From assembly GCF_000708715.2 (NCBI RefSeq), contig NZ_JENB01000031.1, positions 1 through 64,000 on the forward strand: a stretch of 64,000 nt of DNA, read 5' to 3'. Numbering within the stretch: the first letter of the stretch is position 1; each line of letters opens with the position of its first letter. Below, in pieces: positions 1 to 10,192 of this stretch. The notes beneath the pieces are model-generated. The model made no database searches. It was given only the letters and a program-made list of their open reading frames with translations, and had not been told where the DNA came from. This stretch comes from Pseudomonas putida W15Oct28. Lineage in GTDB: Bacteria; Pseudomonadota; Gammaproteobacteria; Pseudomonadales; Pseudomonadaceae. A program made the translations under genes and the position numbers.

Positions 1-3000
1 GCCGGGGGGACCGGGGGTTGGCGGCGCAGGTGCAGTTGTTCGGCCAGCGTGCCGAGGTTGTCGTTGAGCACCAGCCGCGCTACCGACAGGGTCAGTAGCC
101 GGTCCTCGGCAGACAGTTGCTGCGCAGGCCTTACAAAGATGCCGCCCGGGCGGTCGAGCAGGGCCGCTTCGCTGCCGGAGGCGACGATCCCCATGATCAG
201 CTCCTGCAGTTGCTGGCGATAACCGGCCTGGTCTTCGTTCCAGATCACCAGGTCGAGTGCCAGCCCTTTCTGGCGCCAGTAGGCATGGGCCAGCACCATC
301 TGCTTGACCAGATGGATGTTGGCCGGGTCGCCGATCTGTACCAGCACGATCGGCAGGTCACCTGACAACCCCTGGCCCCACAGGCCGGACTGGTTGCGCC
401 GGTTGCTGGCCAGCAGCGCTGCGCTGGCCCGCAGGCTGGCATTGGGGTAGAGCACCGAGGCGGCCATCTGCTCGAACAGCCTGGCGTCGGCCAGCGAACC
501 GTTGAGCTGGTGCAGCAGCACCTGGCTGTGCGGCCAGGCGAGGTCGAACACCCGGTCAGCCAGGTGCCGGTCGCGGTACTTGGCGACTTGCAGCAGGCAG
601 GCGTCGCGGCTGTCGGCGACGCCTGTGACCAGGTCGACCGTGGTCGCATGGCCGGGCATCAGGGTGATGCGGCAGCGGATGGCCACGATCGGGTCCAGCA
701 CGGCCCCCGCGCTGTCGGATAACGCCTCGCTGTCCCGGTCCATGGCCGCCGGCCGCGCCAGGGTGCGCCCTCGGCCGATGAAGCGGGCCCGATCGGTTTC
801 GTAGGACAGTGCCTCGATGTCGGCCCCGTGCACCGCCAGTACGTGGCACATCCACGGTACGGCGTCCTGTTGCGAGCGCGGCCGCCGCGTGCACAGAATG
901 GCCTGCAGCGGGCGGATCAGTTCGGTCTGGATAAACAGCTTGCTGAAGGCCGGGTGCAGGGCATCGCTCAAGGCCGGTGCCAACACCACTTCGGCGTAGC
1001 TGGTCAGCTCCAGGGTACGGGGCTGGTCGCCATGGTTGGTCAGGTGCAGGCGACGCAGTTCGATGTCGTCTTCGGGCGACACGGCAATTTCGGTATGGCA
1101 GTCGAAGTCGCGCTCGCGCACGCGAAACTCTGCGCGGCCGTCGCTAAAGATCGCTTCCTGGTTTTTCGTGCGGTGCCGGGTCGGCTGGTAGGTGGTGGAC
1201 CAGTACGCGCCGCTGGCGACATCGCGCAGGTAGCAGAAGCTGCCCAGGTCGTCGCGGCTGGCGTCTTCACGCCAGCGGGTCACTGCCAGTGTGTTGCGCT
1301 GGCTGTAGCCACTGCCCACGTGGTTGACCATGACGTGATAACGGCCGTTGGACAGCAGTTGCACGGCCGGGTGGCGCCGGTTTGGCTCGCTGAACACCCG
1401 CAGCCGGGTTTCGGGGACGCGCTCGGCGGCCTCCTCGGCCGGGGCCTGGAGGGTATGCAGGTAGGGTGCGGCGGTTTTTGGCACGCGTTCCTGCAACAGC
1501 AGCATGCTGGCCTGGAACTGTGGGTCGCAGCTGAAGCGCCGTTGCATGGGCTTGTCCAGCAGCAATGCGGTCAGGGCCAGGAAGCTCATGCCCTGATGGT
1601 GGGCCATGAACGAGCGGACCACTACGGCGTCCTGCCCGGGCGGCAGGCGTGCCTCGGTGTAGTCCACCGCCTCGTAGAGCCCGAAGCGGCCAGCCAGGCC
1701 CAGTGTGGCCAGCCGCTGCAGGTTGTGACACGCGGCAGCGGGCGCCACCATCAAGGCCAGTGCACTGGCATACGGTGCCACCACGCGCTCTTCACCCAGG
1801 CCGCGCTTGAGGCCAAGCCCCGGTACGCCGAACGCCCGGTATTGGTAGTTGAAATGCGCGTCCAGCGCGTTGTAGGCCGACTCCGAGACACCCCAGGGCA
1901 GGCCCGACAGCTTGCCGTGTTCGATCTGCCGTTTGACCGCGGCGTGGCAGGTCTGGTCGAGCAGGGTGCCCTCATAGTTAGGCATCACCAGCAACGGCAT
2001 CAGGTACTCGAACATCGAACCGGACCAGGACAGCAGCACAGGGACGCCCGCGTTGCTGGTGAGCAGCCGGCCGAGGGCAAACCAGCTGGCCTGGGGCACC
2101 TGGCCCTGGGCGATGACGACGAAGTTGGTCAGGCGCATCTCCGATGCCAGCAGGTCGTAGAACGCGGCGTCCAGGCGGTGTTCATCGGCGTTGTAGCCGA
2201 TGGTGAACAAGTCGCGGTGGCTGTCATACAGGAGGGTGAAGTCCATGCTGGCCAAATCCTCGATACGGCTGGCCAGGGCGTGTGCCTGTGCGATGCGCTG
2301 GCGGGCAACCGCCCTGACGTTGGCCACCGCCAGGCGCTCGGCGGGCGGCCACTGGTCTGCGTCGAGCTGTGCCAGCTGGCGCCAGGTCAGCGGCGCTTGG
2401 GCGGCCTGATCGTTGCCTGGGGGTAATTGCAGCTGCTGCAGTTCGCCGCTCAGGTCCAGGCATTGCGCATGCAGGGCGTTCAGCCAGAATGCACAATCTT
2501 CAGCAGCTTCTGCGCCGGGCGCCAAGGTAGCGGGCTGCGTGATCAGCGCCTGCAACTGATCACGCAGCTTCGGCAGCAGCGTGGCGGATACGTTGCCCTC
2601 CTGCTCATGAGCGTGCCACACCTGCTCGCGCAGGGCCGTGATCGGCTGGGCGTCGGCGCTTGTGCGGGCATAGGCGTCCAGCAGCGTGTCGAAGGTGTCG
2701 AGCAACCCCTGGGTCAGTCGCTGGTCAAGCAGGGGCGTGTCGGCCATTTCCAGCAGGCCGGGCCTGAGCGTCAATAGCAGGGCGGCCAGGTTGCCGCTGT
2801 CCACGCTGGAGATATACAGCGGTGACAGCGGCTTGAGGGTCTGGGTGTCGTACCAGTTGTAGAAGTGCCCTTTGAAGCGCTCCAGGCGGGCCATGCTGTC
2901 GAGCATGCAGGCCAGGCGCTCGAACAGGCGGCCTGCACTGAGGTAGCCGAAGTCATGGGCCGCCAGGTGCGAGAGCAGGGCCATGCCCATGTTGGTCGGT

Positions 3001-6000
3001 GAGGTGCGGTGGGCGATGCTGGCGAAGGGCGGCATCTGGATGTTGTCGGGTGGTAGCCAGTTATCGTCAGGGCCGACGTAATTGTCGAAGAAGGCCCAGT
3101 TGGCGCGGGCGAGTCGATGCAGGAAGACCAGGTCTTCGGCACCGGGCATGAGCGCGGTCAGGTCACTCGGGCGGCTGAGCCACCAGGCCAGCGCAGGGCC
3201 GAGCAGCCACAGCACAAGGACCGGCGAGGCAATCAGCAGTACCGTCGGCTGCATCGCCAAGGCACCGGTCAGCAGAGCCACCAAAGCCGGTTGCCCCCAT
3301 TGTTCGCGGTACACCGCCTGCAGGGTATCTGCGCTGCTGCGTTCGTCCTCGCGTGAGGGGTTCCATTGCAGCAGGCGTTGTTTACTGACGGCCAGCCGCC
3401 ACAAGGTGCGGAAGATGGCGTCCAGGCTGTAACAGGTCTCGAAAGGTAACCAGGCCAATGAAAGGCCAGCACGCAAGAAATAGGTACCCGAGGTGTGCAA
3501 CGCTGCCAGCAGGTGCTCTGACACCGGTACATCGGTGGCCTTGCCCAGCACTTCGAGCAGCGAGTCCAGCACTGGTCGTGTCAGCAGCAAGGCCAGCAGG
3601 GCCAGCGTCCAGGTGAGCGGCGCGGCACTGGCCAGCCAGCCCCACAGCAGCAGCGCCAGCAGCGCCGCCGGCTCCAGGCTGCGGCGCAGGTTGTCGAAAA
3701 TCTTCCAGCGCGACAAGGCGCTGAGCGGGCTCTGCGCCAGGCCTTGGGTGCCGGTGTGCAGCCCGGGCACCAGCCACGGCAGCAGTTGCCAGTCGCCGCG
3801 TATCCAGCGGTGTCGGCGTTTGCTGTCGGCGCTGTAGCGGGCCGGGTAGGTTTCGAACAATTGCACATCGCTGAGCAGGCCCGAATGCGCGTAGCAGCCT
3901 TCGATCAGGTCATGGCTGAGTACACGGTTGTCGGCAAAACGGCCCTCCAGTGACTGCTCGAAGGCGTCCACCGCATAGATGCCTTTGCCAATGAAGGAAC
4001 CGCTGAGAAACAGGTCCTGATAAACGTCCGAAACGGCCCGCGTATAGGGGTCGACACCGGCGTCGCTGCCAAACAGGCGTGCATAGCGCGAGCGCGACAC
4101 GCTGGGCAGGCTGATGCCCACCCGCGGTTGCAGGATGGCGTAGCCTGCGTGGATGCGCCCCGTGTGCGCGTCGAACCGTGGTCGGTTCAGTGGGTGCTGC
4201 ATGGCGCCGATGAATTGCTGGGCGGCACCGCGCGGCAATTGGGTGTCGGTGTCCAAAGTGATCACATAGCGCACGTGGCCGAGTGTTTGCAGGTCGCCGA
4301 CGATGCGCATGAAGCACCCGTGGCCGTGGCCGCGCAACACCGCGTTCAATTCGGCGAGCTTGCCGCGCTTGCGCTCGCGGCCCATCCAGCAGCCCTCGGC
4401 GGCGTTCCAGATGCGTGGCCGGTGAAACAGAAAAAAGCGCGCACCGCCCGGGCTTGGGTACTTGTGGTTGAGGCCCCGGATCCCTTCGCTGGCCAGGTCG
4501 AGCAGTGCTTCATCTTCGGGCAGGCTCTGTTCACGGGCATCCATGAAGTCGCTGAGCAGGGCAAAGTGCAGATGCTCGTCACGGTTGGCCAGAAAGCGTA
4601 CTTCCAGCCCTTCGACCAGTTCTTCGACATCGCCGGCGTTGGCCAGCAAGGTGGGTACTACCACCAGCGTGCGGGCGTCTGCGGGAATGCCCTGTGTGTA
4701 GTCCAGCCGTGGCAGGAAGGAGGGCTTGACGGTCAAGGTCACCAGCCAGTTCACCAGGCCGATGGCCAGGCGGCTGGTGCTCAGCAGAACCGGCAGGGCC
4801 ATGGCGGCCAGCACCGCCAAAGGCCAGCCCTCCAGGCCAATGGCGCGGATGAAGCCCCACGCCAGCAGGCAGGACAACAGCGTCACAGGCACCAGGTAAA
4901 ACGCCAGCGGCGCCCGGTGCAGCAGGCGTTGGCAGCGCTCGGCCAGCGGCACCCGCGCGGCCAGGTGCTGCTCCAGCAACGGCAGGCCGGCCCCCGCCAG
5001 GTAGAAGCCCACGTGCTCGGCCGGTTCACCCGGCGCGGCGCCTGCCGTTTGGGCCAGTTCGATGGCCGTGCGCGCCACAGCGGGCTCGCTGAATTTACTG
5101 TGGCGTGCAAGGCGCTCGACGCTGTGCCGGTAATAATCACGGCTGGTGAAGTCCATGGCAGGATAAATGGCGGCGGGGTCGCGGCGCAGCGTCTGTTCAA
5201 CCAGGCTAAGGTGCTCGACGAACAACTTCCAGTCGATGGTCGACAGCAGGCGCAGGCTGCCGATGCTGTTGCTGATGGACACCTGGTCGATGGCCTGCTG
5301 CTGGGCATCGAGCTGCACATGGCGCTCGATGCTGTGCGCCGACTCACTGAGCATCTGCTCCACCCACAGCAGCGGCTGGGTCAGTGAAGCGCTGTGGCCC
5401 TGCAGCCGCCGGGCCAGCTCGGCGACGAAGGCGGCGGTCATCGGCGGTTGCGAGCGGGCCATGTCGGCAACCACCAGGACCACGCTCTTGGCGTCGCGCT
5501 CGGCGGTTTCGCCAAGCTGGTCGGCCCAGACATTGGCCAGGTCGCGGTCAGCCCAGTTGGCCATGACCCGCGCCGCCACACGGCGCAGGTTTTCTATCAG
5601 GGCCAGGCGCAGCATGATGGGGATGGCCCAGAGCTCGCCCAAGGTCAGGGTAGAGGCCTGCTGATAAGCCTCGACAAAACGGCTGAAGCTCTCGGCGTCG
5701 ATGCGCCCGTCACCGTGGGAGATGGTCTCCAGGGCAATGTCGTAGACACGCGGCAGGCCGGTCGAGGGGCCGTTGTCCAGCTGCGGCAACTGCAGGCTGT
5801 AGTTGGCTGGCAGGTCGTGCTTGGCAATGCGGATGTGGGTTTCGACCAGGTAAAAGTTGTCGAGCAACCACTGCGCGGCCGGTAACGCCGGGCGGGAGCC
5901 GGGCAGGGCGGCGGCGAGGGCGGTGCAGCTGGCAGAGAGCATGCGCTCGTTGTCGGCCAGGCGGTCCAGCAGCGCGTCGTTGGCCGGCCGCTCGCTCAAG

Positions 6001-6170
6001 CGGTGCTGATGGGCCAGCCGCAGGCCGTGCTCGGCCATCTGATCTGCGTTGTACAGCTCCGAGCGCAGCAGGCTTTCATAGGTGAAGGCATGTCGGGGCG
6101 AACGCCAGCGCCCTGCATGGGCGTACAGGCGTCGAAGGTAGCTGCGTGCGAGAAGCCAAGGGTTGTCCAT
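1..6170 (-). CDS. Cyclic beta-1,2-glucan synthase-like protein (GT84/GH94 family), 3' end outside the window
   Basis: One uninterrupted minus-strand frame from the ATG at 6170 to the window edge, about 2056 codons without a stop. The part seen has a long N-terminal region, a pair of membrane segments near residues 420-475, a glycosyltransferase domain with a DTDT motif (about residue 630) and RHRWIRGDWQ further on, a second hydrophobic cluster, then a glucoamylase-like domain and the beginning of a GH94-like phosphorylase domain. Family members make cyclic or linear beta-1,2-glucans from UDP-glucose at the inner membrane and usually run to about 2800 residues, so roughly a quarter is missing to the left. 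Divergent from the histidine kinase at 6378. Product linkage is inferred from the family, not shown by the sequence. Confidence 0.85.
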   Translation of the reverse strand, partial: MDNPWLLARSYLRRLYAHAGRWRSPRHAFTYESLLRSELYNADQMAEHGLRLAHQHRLSERPANDALLDRLADNERMLSASCTALAAALPGSRPALPAAQWLLDNFYLVETHIRIAKHDLPANYSLQLPQLDNGPSTGLPRVYDIALETISHGDGRIDAESFSRFVEAYQQASTLTLGELWAIPIMLRLALIENLRRVAARVMANWADRDLANVWADQLGETAERDAKSVVLVVADMARSQPPMTAAFVAELARRLQGHSASLTQPLLWVEQMLSESAHSIERHVQLDAQQQAIDQVSISNSIGSLRLLSTIDWKLFVEHLSLVEQTLRRDPAAIYPAMDFTSRDYYRHSVERLARHSKFSEPAVARTAIELAQTAGAAPGEPAEHVGFYLAGAGLPLLEQHLAARVPLAERCQRLLHRAPLAFYLVPVTLLSCLLAWGFIRAIGLEGWPLAVLAAMALPVLLSTSRLAIGLVNWLVTLTVKPSFLPRLDYTQGIPADARTLVVVPTLLANAGDVEELVEGLEVRFLANRDEHLHFALLSDFMDAREQSLPEDEALLDLASEGIRGLNHKYPSPGGARFFLFHRPRIWNAAEGCWMGRERKRGKLAELNAVLRGHGHGCFMRIVGDLQTLGHVRYVITLDTDTQLPRGAAQQFIGAMQHPLNRPRFDAHTGRIHAGYAILQPRVGISLPSVSRSRYARLFGSDAGVDPYTRAVSDVYQDLFLSGSFIGKGIYAVDAFEQSLEGRFADNRVLSHDLIEGCYAHSGLLSDVQLFETYPARYSADSKRRHRWIRGDWQLLPWLVPGLHTGTQGLAQSPLSALSRWKIFDNLRRSLEPAALLALLLWGWLASAAPLTWTLALLALLLTRPVLDSLLEVLGKATDVPVSEHLLAALHTSGTYFLRAGLSLAWLPFETCYSLDAIFRTLWRLAVSKQRLLQWNPSREDERSSADTLQAVYREQWGQPALVALLTGALAMQPTVLLIASPVLVLWLLGPALAWWLSRPSDLTALMPGAEDLVFLHRLARANWAFFDNYVGPDDNWLPPDNIQMPPFASIAHRTSPTNMGMALLSHLAAHDFGYLSAGRLFERLACMLDSMARLERFKGHFYNWYDTQTLKPLSPLYISSVDSGNLAALLLTLRPGLLEMADTPLLDQRLTQGLLDTFDTLLDAYARTSADAQPITALREQVWHAHEQEGNVSATLLPKLRDQLQALITQPATLAPGAEAAEDCAFWLNALHAQCLDLSGELQQLQLPPGNDQAAQAPLTWRQLAQLDADQWPPAERLAVANVRAVARQRIAQAHALASRIEDLASMDFTLLYDSHRDLFTIGYNADEHRLDAAFYDLLASEMRLTNFVVIAQGQVPQASWFALGRLLTSNAGVPVLLSWSGSMFEYLMPLLVMPNYEGTLLDQTCHAAVKRQIEHGKLSGLPWGVSESAYNALDAHFNYQYRAFGVPGLGLKRGLGEERVVAPYASALALMVAPAAACHNLQRLATLGLAGRFGLYEAVDYTEARLPPGQDAVVVRSFMAHHQGMSFLALTALLLDKPMQRRFSCDPQFQASMLLLQERVPKTAAPYLHTLQAPAEEAAERVPETRLRVFSEPNRRHPAVQLLSNGRYHVMVNHVGSGYSQRNTLAVTRWREDASRDDLGSFCYLRDVASGAYWSTTYQPTRHRTKNQEAIFSDGRAEFRVRERDFDCHTEIAVSPEDDIELRRLHLTNHGDQPRTLELTSYAEVVLAPALSDALHPAFSKLFIQTELIRPLQAILCTRRPRSQQDAVPWMCHVLAVHGADIEALSYETDRARFIGRGRTLARPAAMDRDSEALSDSAGAVLDPIVAIRCRITLMPGHATTVDLVTGVADSRDACLLQVAKYRDRHLADRVFDLAWPHSQVLLHQLNGSLADARLFEQMAASVLYPNASLRASAALLASNRRNQSGLWGQGLSGDLPIVLVQIGDPANIHLVKQMVLAHAYWRQKGLALDLVIWNEDQAGYRQQLQELIMGIVASGSEAALLDRPGGIFVRPAQQLSAEDRLLTLSVARLVLNDNLGTLAEQLHLRRQPPVPP

Positions 6171-6377
6171 GGTGTGCCGGGGTGCCGATCTGGCCTTCCA
6201 GCATTCAGTGTGCGGCGGTTGCCCGGGCAGCGTCTGTACGTTAGCGAACAGACCGGTAATAGCCCTGCGCCCATGCTGAACTCCCGTAATCCTTGCACCG
6301 TTTTGTCATGGCGCGCGGTGCTTTCGCCCCTGTCCATCCGGCAGAGGCGGCAATGCCCGCTCGCAGGAGGTTCCACC

Positions 6378-7640
6378 TTGAACGCGCTTTTGAGCCCAAC
6401 CGCAGCCTCGGCGTACACCGGCGCCGACGTAGCGTCGCACATACGTGAAGACGCTTCTGACTACGGGTTGCTGTTGACATCGCAGAATGGGCAGATTGCC
6501 AGCGCCAACCCGGCGCTGTGCAGGCTGCTGGGCTACACGTACGAAGCCTTGGTCGGTATGCGCCTTGGGCAGCTGCTGGCGGTGGAAGCCAACACCCTTC
6601 ATCAGCTGTACTGGCAGCCATTGATCGGGCAGTTGGGGGCGGTGGCGAACGTCAAGTTCGATTTCGTGCACCGTCAGGGCTTCACGCTGCCGCTGATGTC
6701 CAATGCCATTGCCTGCGCGGGTTCGAACGGCGTTGTTCACGAGCTGACCGTGTTCAACCCTGAAGGGCACCGCTACGAACGTGATCTGCTGCGCGCGCGA
6801 CTGGTGGCCGAACGTTGCCTGGCCAACAATCTCAAGGCGCAGCGCGCCTTGCTTTCTCGTAGCTGCGCGTGCGTGATGCAGCCCCCTGAGCGCCCGCAGT
6901 CCCTGGTGACGGAGCAAATGTTGGGCATCGTCAGTCACGACCTGCGTACGCCATTGCAGGCGATCAGCATGGCGGCCGACCTGTTGAGGCGCCGCTCACA
7001 CGCAGACGATAGCCCCAGGTTGCTCACGGTGATCAGCCACTCGGTGTCACGTGCGCAGCGGCTTGTGGCGGACTTGCTGGACTTCACGCTCATCCAGGCC
7101 GGGCTCGGTATCGCCATCGTGCCCAAGGTGGCTGACTTGCCGCACACCGTGGAGGGATGCCTGGACGAGTTGCGGCTCACATGCCCCGGCCATCAACTGA
7201 TTTATCAGCATAGTGGCGGGCGCAGTGCCGTGTTCGATACAGACCGCCTGTATCAGGTGATCGGTAATCTGGTGGCCAACGCAGTGGCCTACGGCGATCC
7301 TCGCACACCGGTTTACGTGACATCCTGCGCTGACGGCATGACAGCTACCCTGACGGTGCACAACAGCGGCAAGCCAATTCCCTTGGACCTGCTAAAGCAC
7401 GTGTTCGAGCCGTTCGCATTTGGCGAGCAGCAACTTGCGGGTGCAACCAGCATAGGCCTCGGGCTCTTTATCGTGAACCAGATAGCGAAGGCCCATGCAG
7501 GATACGTGTCGGTGGTGTCGACACAGCAGGAAGGCACCACCTTCACGGTAAGGCTTTCGCAACAGAACACTGGCACACGTCCGAGCCTGCCCGCGCGCAC
7601 AGTGAACCGTCCCCTGGCTCGCCTCGTTACTTCCCGCTAG
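6378..7640 (+). CDS. PAS-domain sensor histidine kinase (TTG start)
   Basis: 420 residues. I chose the TTG at 6378 because AGGAGG lies 7 nt before it; the open frame extends further upstream but without a comparable ribosome site. A PAS domain (about 30-150) is followed by an H-box, VSHDLRTPLQ, a HATPase N-box (NLVANAVAYG) and a G2 box (GLGLF). The first G-box reads HNSGKPIP, an Asn variant found in some kinase subfamilies. No signal peptide or membrane segment is apparent, so it is probably a soluble sensor. There is no adjacent response regulator, so its partner is unknown. It ends tail-to-tail with the PotF-like gene, overlapping it by 14 nt. Confidence 0.8.
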   Translation: MNALLSPTAASAYTGADVASHIREDASDYGLLLTSQNGQIASANPALCRLLGYTYEALVGMRLGQLLAVEANTLHQLYWQPLIGQLGAVANVKFDFVHRQGFTLPLMSNAIACAGSNGVVHELTVFNPEGHRYERDLLRARLVAERCLANNLKAQRALLSRSCACVMQPPERPQSLVTEQMLGIVSHDLRTPLQAISMAADLLRRRSHADDSPRLLTVISHSVSRAQRLVADLLDFTLIQAGLGIAIVPKVADLPHTVEGCLDELRLTCPGHQLIYQHSGGRSAVFDTDRLYQVIGNLVANAVAYGDPRTPVYVTSCADGMTATLTVHNSGKPIPLDLLKHVFEPFAFGEQQLAGATSIGLGLFIVNQIAKAHAGYVSVVSTQQEGTTFTVRLSQQNTGTRPSLPARTVNRPLARLVTSR

Positions 7641-8715
7641 TCACTCGGGTCCACAGCCGGGTACTCGCGCGCATCCCCGCCGGCGACAGGGTCTTGATGG
7701 GGAACAGCGTATCGAGTACCGATTCGGGCGGGTAGACCGCCGGGTTGTCGCGCAGTTCAGGTGTGATGTACTGCAGCGCGGCCGCATTGCCGTTGGGGTA
7801 CTTGACCGTATTGCTGATGTTGGCGATGACTTTTGGCTCCAGCAGGTAGTTCAGGTACGCATACCCGTTCTCGCGATGCGGTGCCCCCTTGGGCATCACC
7901 ACCATGTCCACCGCCACTGTCGAGCCCTCGCGCGGAATGCTGTAGCCCACGTTCACCCCGTTGCCCGCCTGCTGCGCGCTACCCATGGCCTGCAGCACAT
8001 CGCCGCTGAAGCCGATGGCTACGCAGATGTTGCCATTGGCCAGGTCGCTGACGTACTTGGACTGGTGGAAATAGCTGATGTAGGGCCGCACTGCCAGCAA
8101 GGCCGCCTCGGCTTTCTTCAGGTCTTCTGGCTTCTCGCTGTGCGGGTCCAGGCCCAGGGTCCTGAGCGTGATCGAGATGATCTGCGTCGGGTTATCGAGG
8201 AACGCCACGCCGCACTGGCTCAGCTTCTGGATGTTCTCCGGCTTGAACAGCAGGCTCCAGGATTGCGTCACCTCGGTGCTGCCGAAGATGGCCTTGATCT
8301 TGTCGGCGTTGTAGCCGATGCCGGTGGTTACCCACATATACGGGATCGCATAGCGGTTGCCCGGGTCGCTTGCCTCCAGGATTTTCATCAGCTTCGGATC
8401 GAGGTTATGCCAGGCCGGCAGCTTGCTGCGGTCCAGCTCTTCGATGGCGCCGGCCTTGATCAGTCGCGGCAGGAAGTGGTTGGACGGGCTTACCAGGTCG
8501 TAGCCACTGTTGCCGGTCATCAGCTTGGCTTCGGTGGTCTCGTTGCTGTCGATCAGGTCGTAGGTGGTCTGGATGCCCGTGCGCCGGGTGAATTCGGCCA
8601 GGGTGTCGTCGGCGATGTAGCCGCTCCAGTTGGCAATGTTGACCCGTTCTTCGGCCTGCACTGCCGCAGCCAGCAATGCTGAGGACAACAGGGCCACGCA
8701 AGTGTGCTTGATCAT
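7627..8715 (-). CDS. Periplasmic polyamine-binding protein, PotF/SpuD-like, orphan
   Basis: 362 residues with a typical Sec signal peptide (about 1-22, ending AAAVQA). The mature start contains NIANWSGYI, the usual opening of PotF/SpuD putrescine and spermidine binders, and the protein ends in the family's RLWTRVTSGK-type tail. The position corresponding to the Trp of the GWAGD loop in E. coli PotF is Phe here (GFSGD), while the later ligand Asp (VDM) is kept, so ligand preference may be altered. No ABC permease or ATPase genes are adjacent. It lies 41 nt downstream of an FAD amine oxidase and is probably cotranscribed with it, which suggests the ligand is an amine related to the oxidase substrate. 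Confidence 0.85.
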   Translation of the reverse strand: MIKHTCVALLSSALLAAAVQAEERVNIANWSGYIADDTLAEFTRRTGIQTTYDLIDSNETTEAKLMTGNSGYDLVSPSNHFLPRLIKAGAIEELDRSKLPAWHNLDPKLMKILEASDPGNRYAIPYMWVTTGIGYNADKIKAIFGSTEVTQSWSLLFKPENIQKLSQCGVAFLDNPTQIISITLRTLGLDPHSEKPEDLKKAEAALLAVRPYISYFHQSKYVSDLANGNICVAIGFSGDVLQAMGSAQQAGNGVNVGYSIPREGSTVAVDMVVMPKGAPHRENGYAYLNYLLEPKVIANISNTVKYPNGNAAALQYITPELRDNPAVYPPESVLDTLFPIKTLSPAGMRASTRLWTRVTSGK

Positions 8716-8756
8716 GGGATAGCGCTCTTGTTCTTGTTTGCGAGGTAATTGAAATA

Positions 8757-10058
8757 TCAGCGTTCCAGCCGTGCACGGCGTACTTCCCAGGCCATGCGCA
8801 CCTTGGCGCCCAGGTCGAAGAACGGGCGGGGCGGCAGGTAGCCAGGGCTGGCCTGGGCCAGTACGTCGCCGAGCAACGGTGAGTCGATGCCGAGTGCAAT
8901 TTCGACCAGCAGGCGGCCCCACAGGGTGCCGCGGGCAACGCCGGACCCATTGCAGCCGGCAACGGCATGCAGGCCGTCCGCGACCCGGGCGAAATACGGC
9001 TCGCCCGTGCGGGTGCCGCTGAGGTGGCCGGTCCAGGTGTATTGCAGATCTTGTGCGGTGATGCCGGGGAAGCGCTTTTGTAGCCCCAGCAGGTGTGCAC
9101 CCTGGCGCACGGCCAGGCCACAGTTGTCGATGTCGTGCTGGCGGTATTCCACGGTATTGCGGATCAGCAGGCGGCGCCCCGGCAGCAGGCGCAGTGTGCA
9201 GCCGCCCGGCAAGGTAGACAGCACGCCCCAGCCCTGCTCGTCGAACAGCTGCTGCCAGTGCGCCCCGGTCAACGGGCGGGTGATGCTTGCACTCAGCTCC
9301 AGCGGGAAAGTGCCGCTGCGCTTGAGCCCGACCCTGGGCAGGAACGCACCGACACAGGCCAGTACCTGTCGGGCTTCTACCTCGCCAGCCTCGGTGCGGG
9401 CAGTCCAGCCCTTGCCAGGGCGACGGCGCAAGTCGGTCACGGCGCTTTGCTCGAACACTTCCACCTGCTCTGGCAGGCCGTCAGCCAGCCCTTTGACGTA
9501 GCGCGCCGGCTGCATCAAACCGTTGCCGCCCGCACAATGGATCGCGCGTGAATAGAACGCGGTACCGAGGCGCCGGTGCAGCGCTTCACCCTCGTAATAG
9601 CTTGCCTGGGCACCCACGGCACGCAGGGTTTCCAGTGCCTGCTCGGCCTGCTGCAAATGGGCAGGCTCGTGTACCGCAAAGTGGTAGCCGTGGTCGCTGA
9701 GCTCGCAGTCGATAGCCAGCGCCCGGATTTGCTGGCGCACTTCATTACCCGCCGCGACACCGATGCGCGAGGCGACCTGATAGCCGGAAAAACCTGGTGT
9801 ACCGATCAGTTCGCCAGCACCTGGCAGCTCGTGGCTGACCACAAAGCCAGAGTTGCGTGCCGAAGCGCCCTGGGCGACGCGCTGGCGCTCCAGCAGCACG
9901 ATCCGCTGCGACGGAAAACGGCGCGCCAGGGCGTGGGCTGCGGACAGGCCGGTAATGCCGCCGCCGATGATCAGCCAATCGGCCTTGTGGGTGCCTTGCA
10001 GGCGCGGCCGCTGCGGTGATTCACCGGCCAGCGCAATCCAGCCACAGTGGTTGTTCAT
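8757..10058 (-). CDS. FAD-dependent amine oxidase (DAO family, gamma-glutamylputrescine oxidase-like)
   Basis: 433 residues. Starts with a short leader and a dinucleotide-binding motif, LIIGGGITGLSAA (about 29-41), followed by an acidic strand end (VLLERQ) typical of D-amino-acid-oxidase-fold flavoproteins. C-terminal residues GCNGSGVARGTLWG match the second FAD contact of PuuB/OrdL-type enzymes, which oxidatively deaminate gamma-glutamyl-putrescine or related amines. AAGGAG lies upstream of the ATG at 10058. First gene of a two-gene unit with the PotF-like binding protein and divergent from a LysR regulator. The exact substrate cannot be read from the sequence. Confidence 0.8.
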   Translation of the reverse strand: MNNHCGWIALAGESPQRPRLQGTHKADWLIIGGGITGLSAAHALARRFPSQRIVLLERQRVAQGASARNSGFVVSHELPGAGELIGTPGFSGYQVASRIGVAAGNEVRQQIRALAIDCELSDHGYHFAVHEPAHLQQAEQALETLRAVGAQASYYEGEALHRRLGTAFYSRAIHCAGGNGLMQPARYVKGLADGLPEQVEVFEQSAVTDLRRRPGKGWTARTEAGEVEARQVLACVGAFLPRVGLKRSGTFPLELSASITRPLTGAHWQQLFDEQGWGVLSTLPGGCTLRLLPGRRLLIRNTVEYRQHDIDNCGLAVRQGAHLLGLQKRFPGITAQDLQYTWTGHLSGTRTGEPYFARVADGLHAVAGCNGSGVARGTLWGRLLVEIALGIDSPLLGDVLAQASPGYLPPRPFFDLGAKVRMAWEVRRARLER

Positions 10059-10192
10059 TGCGTGCTACTCCTTCAGTATCGATGCACAGGCGTTATTGGC
10101 TATTGCCCGCAAAATCGCGTCTTGGCTCCAATTTACGGGGACCAAAGCGCAATTTCTAACGCTAATAATTCATTCATCCATTCGGAATTTGC

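Noticed and set aside
828..2426. A 532-codon plus-strand open frame
   Set aside because: It is antisense to the glucan synthase-like gene, with low-complexity Gln/Val/Ala/Gly product and no ribosome site.
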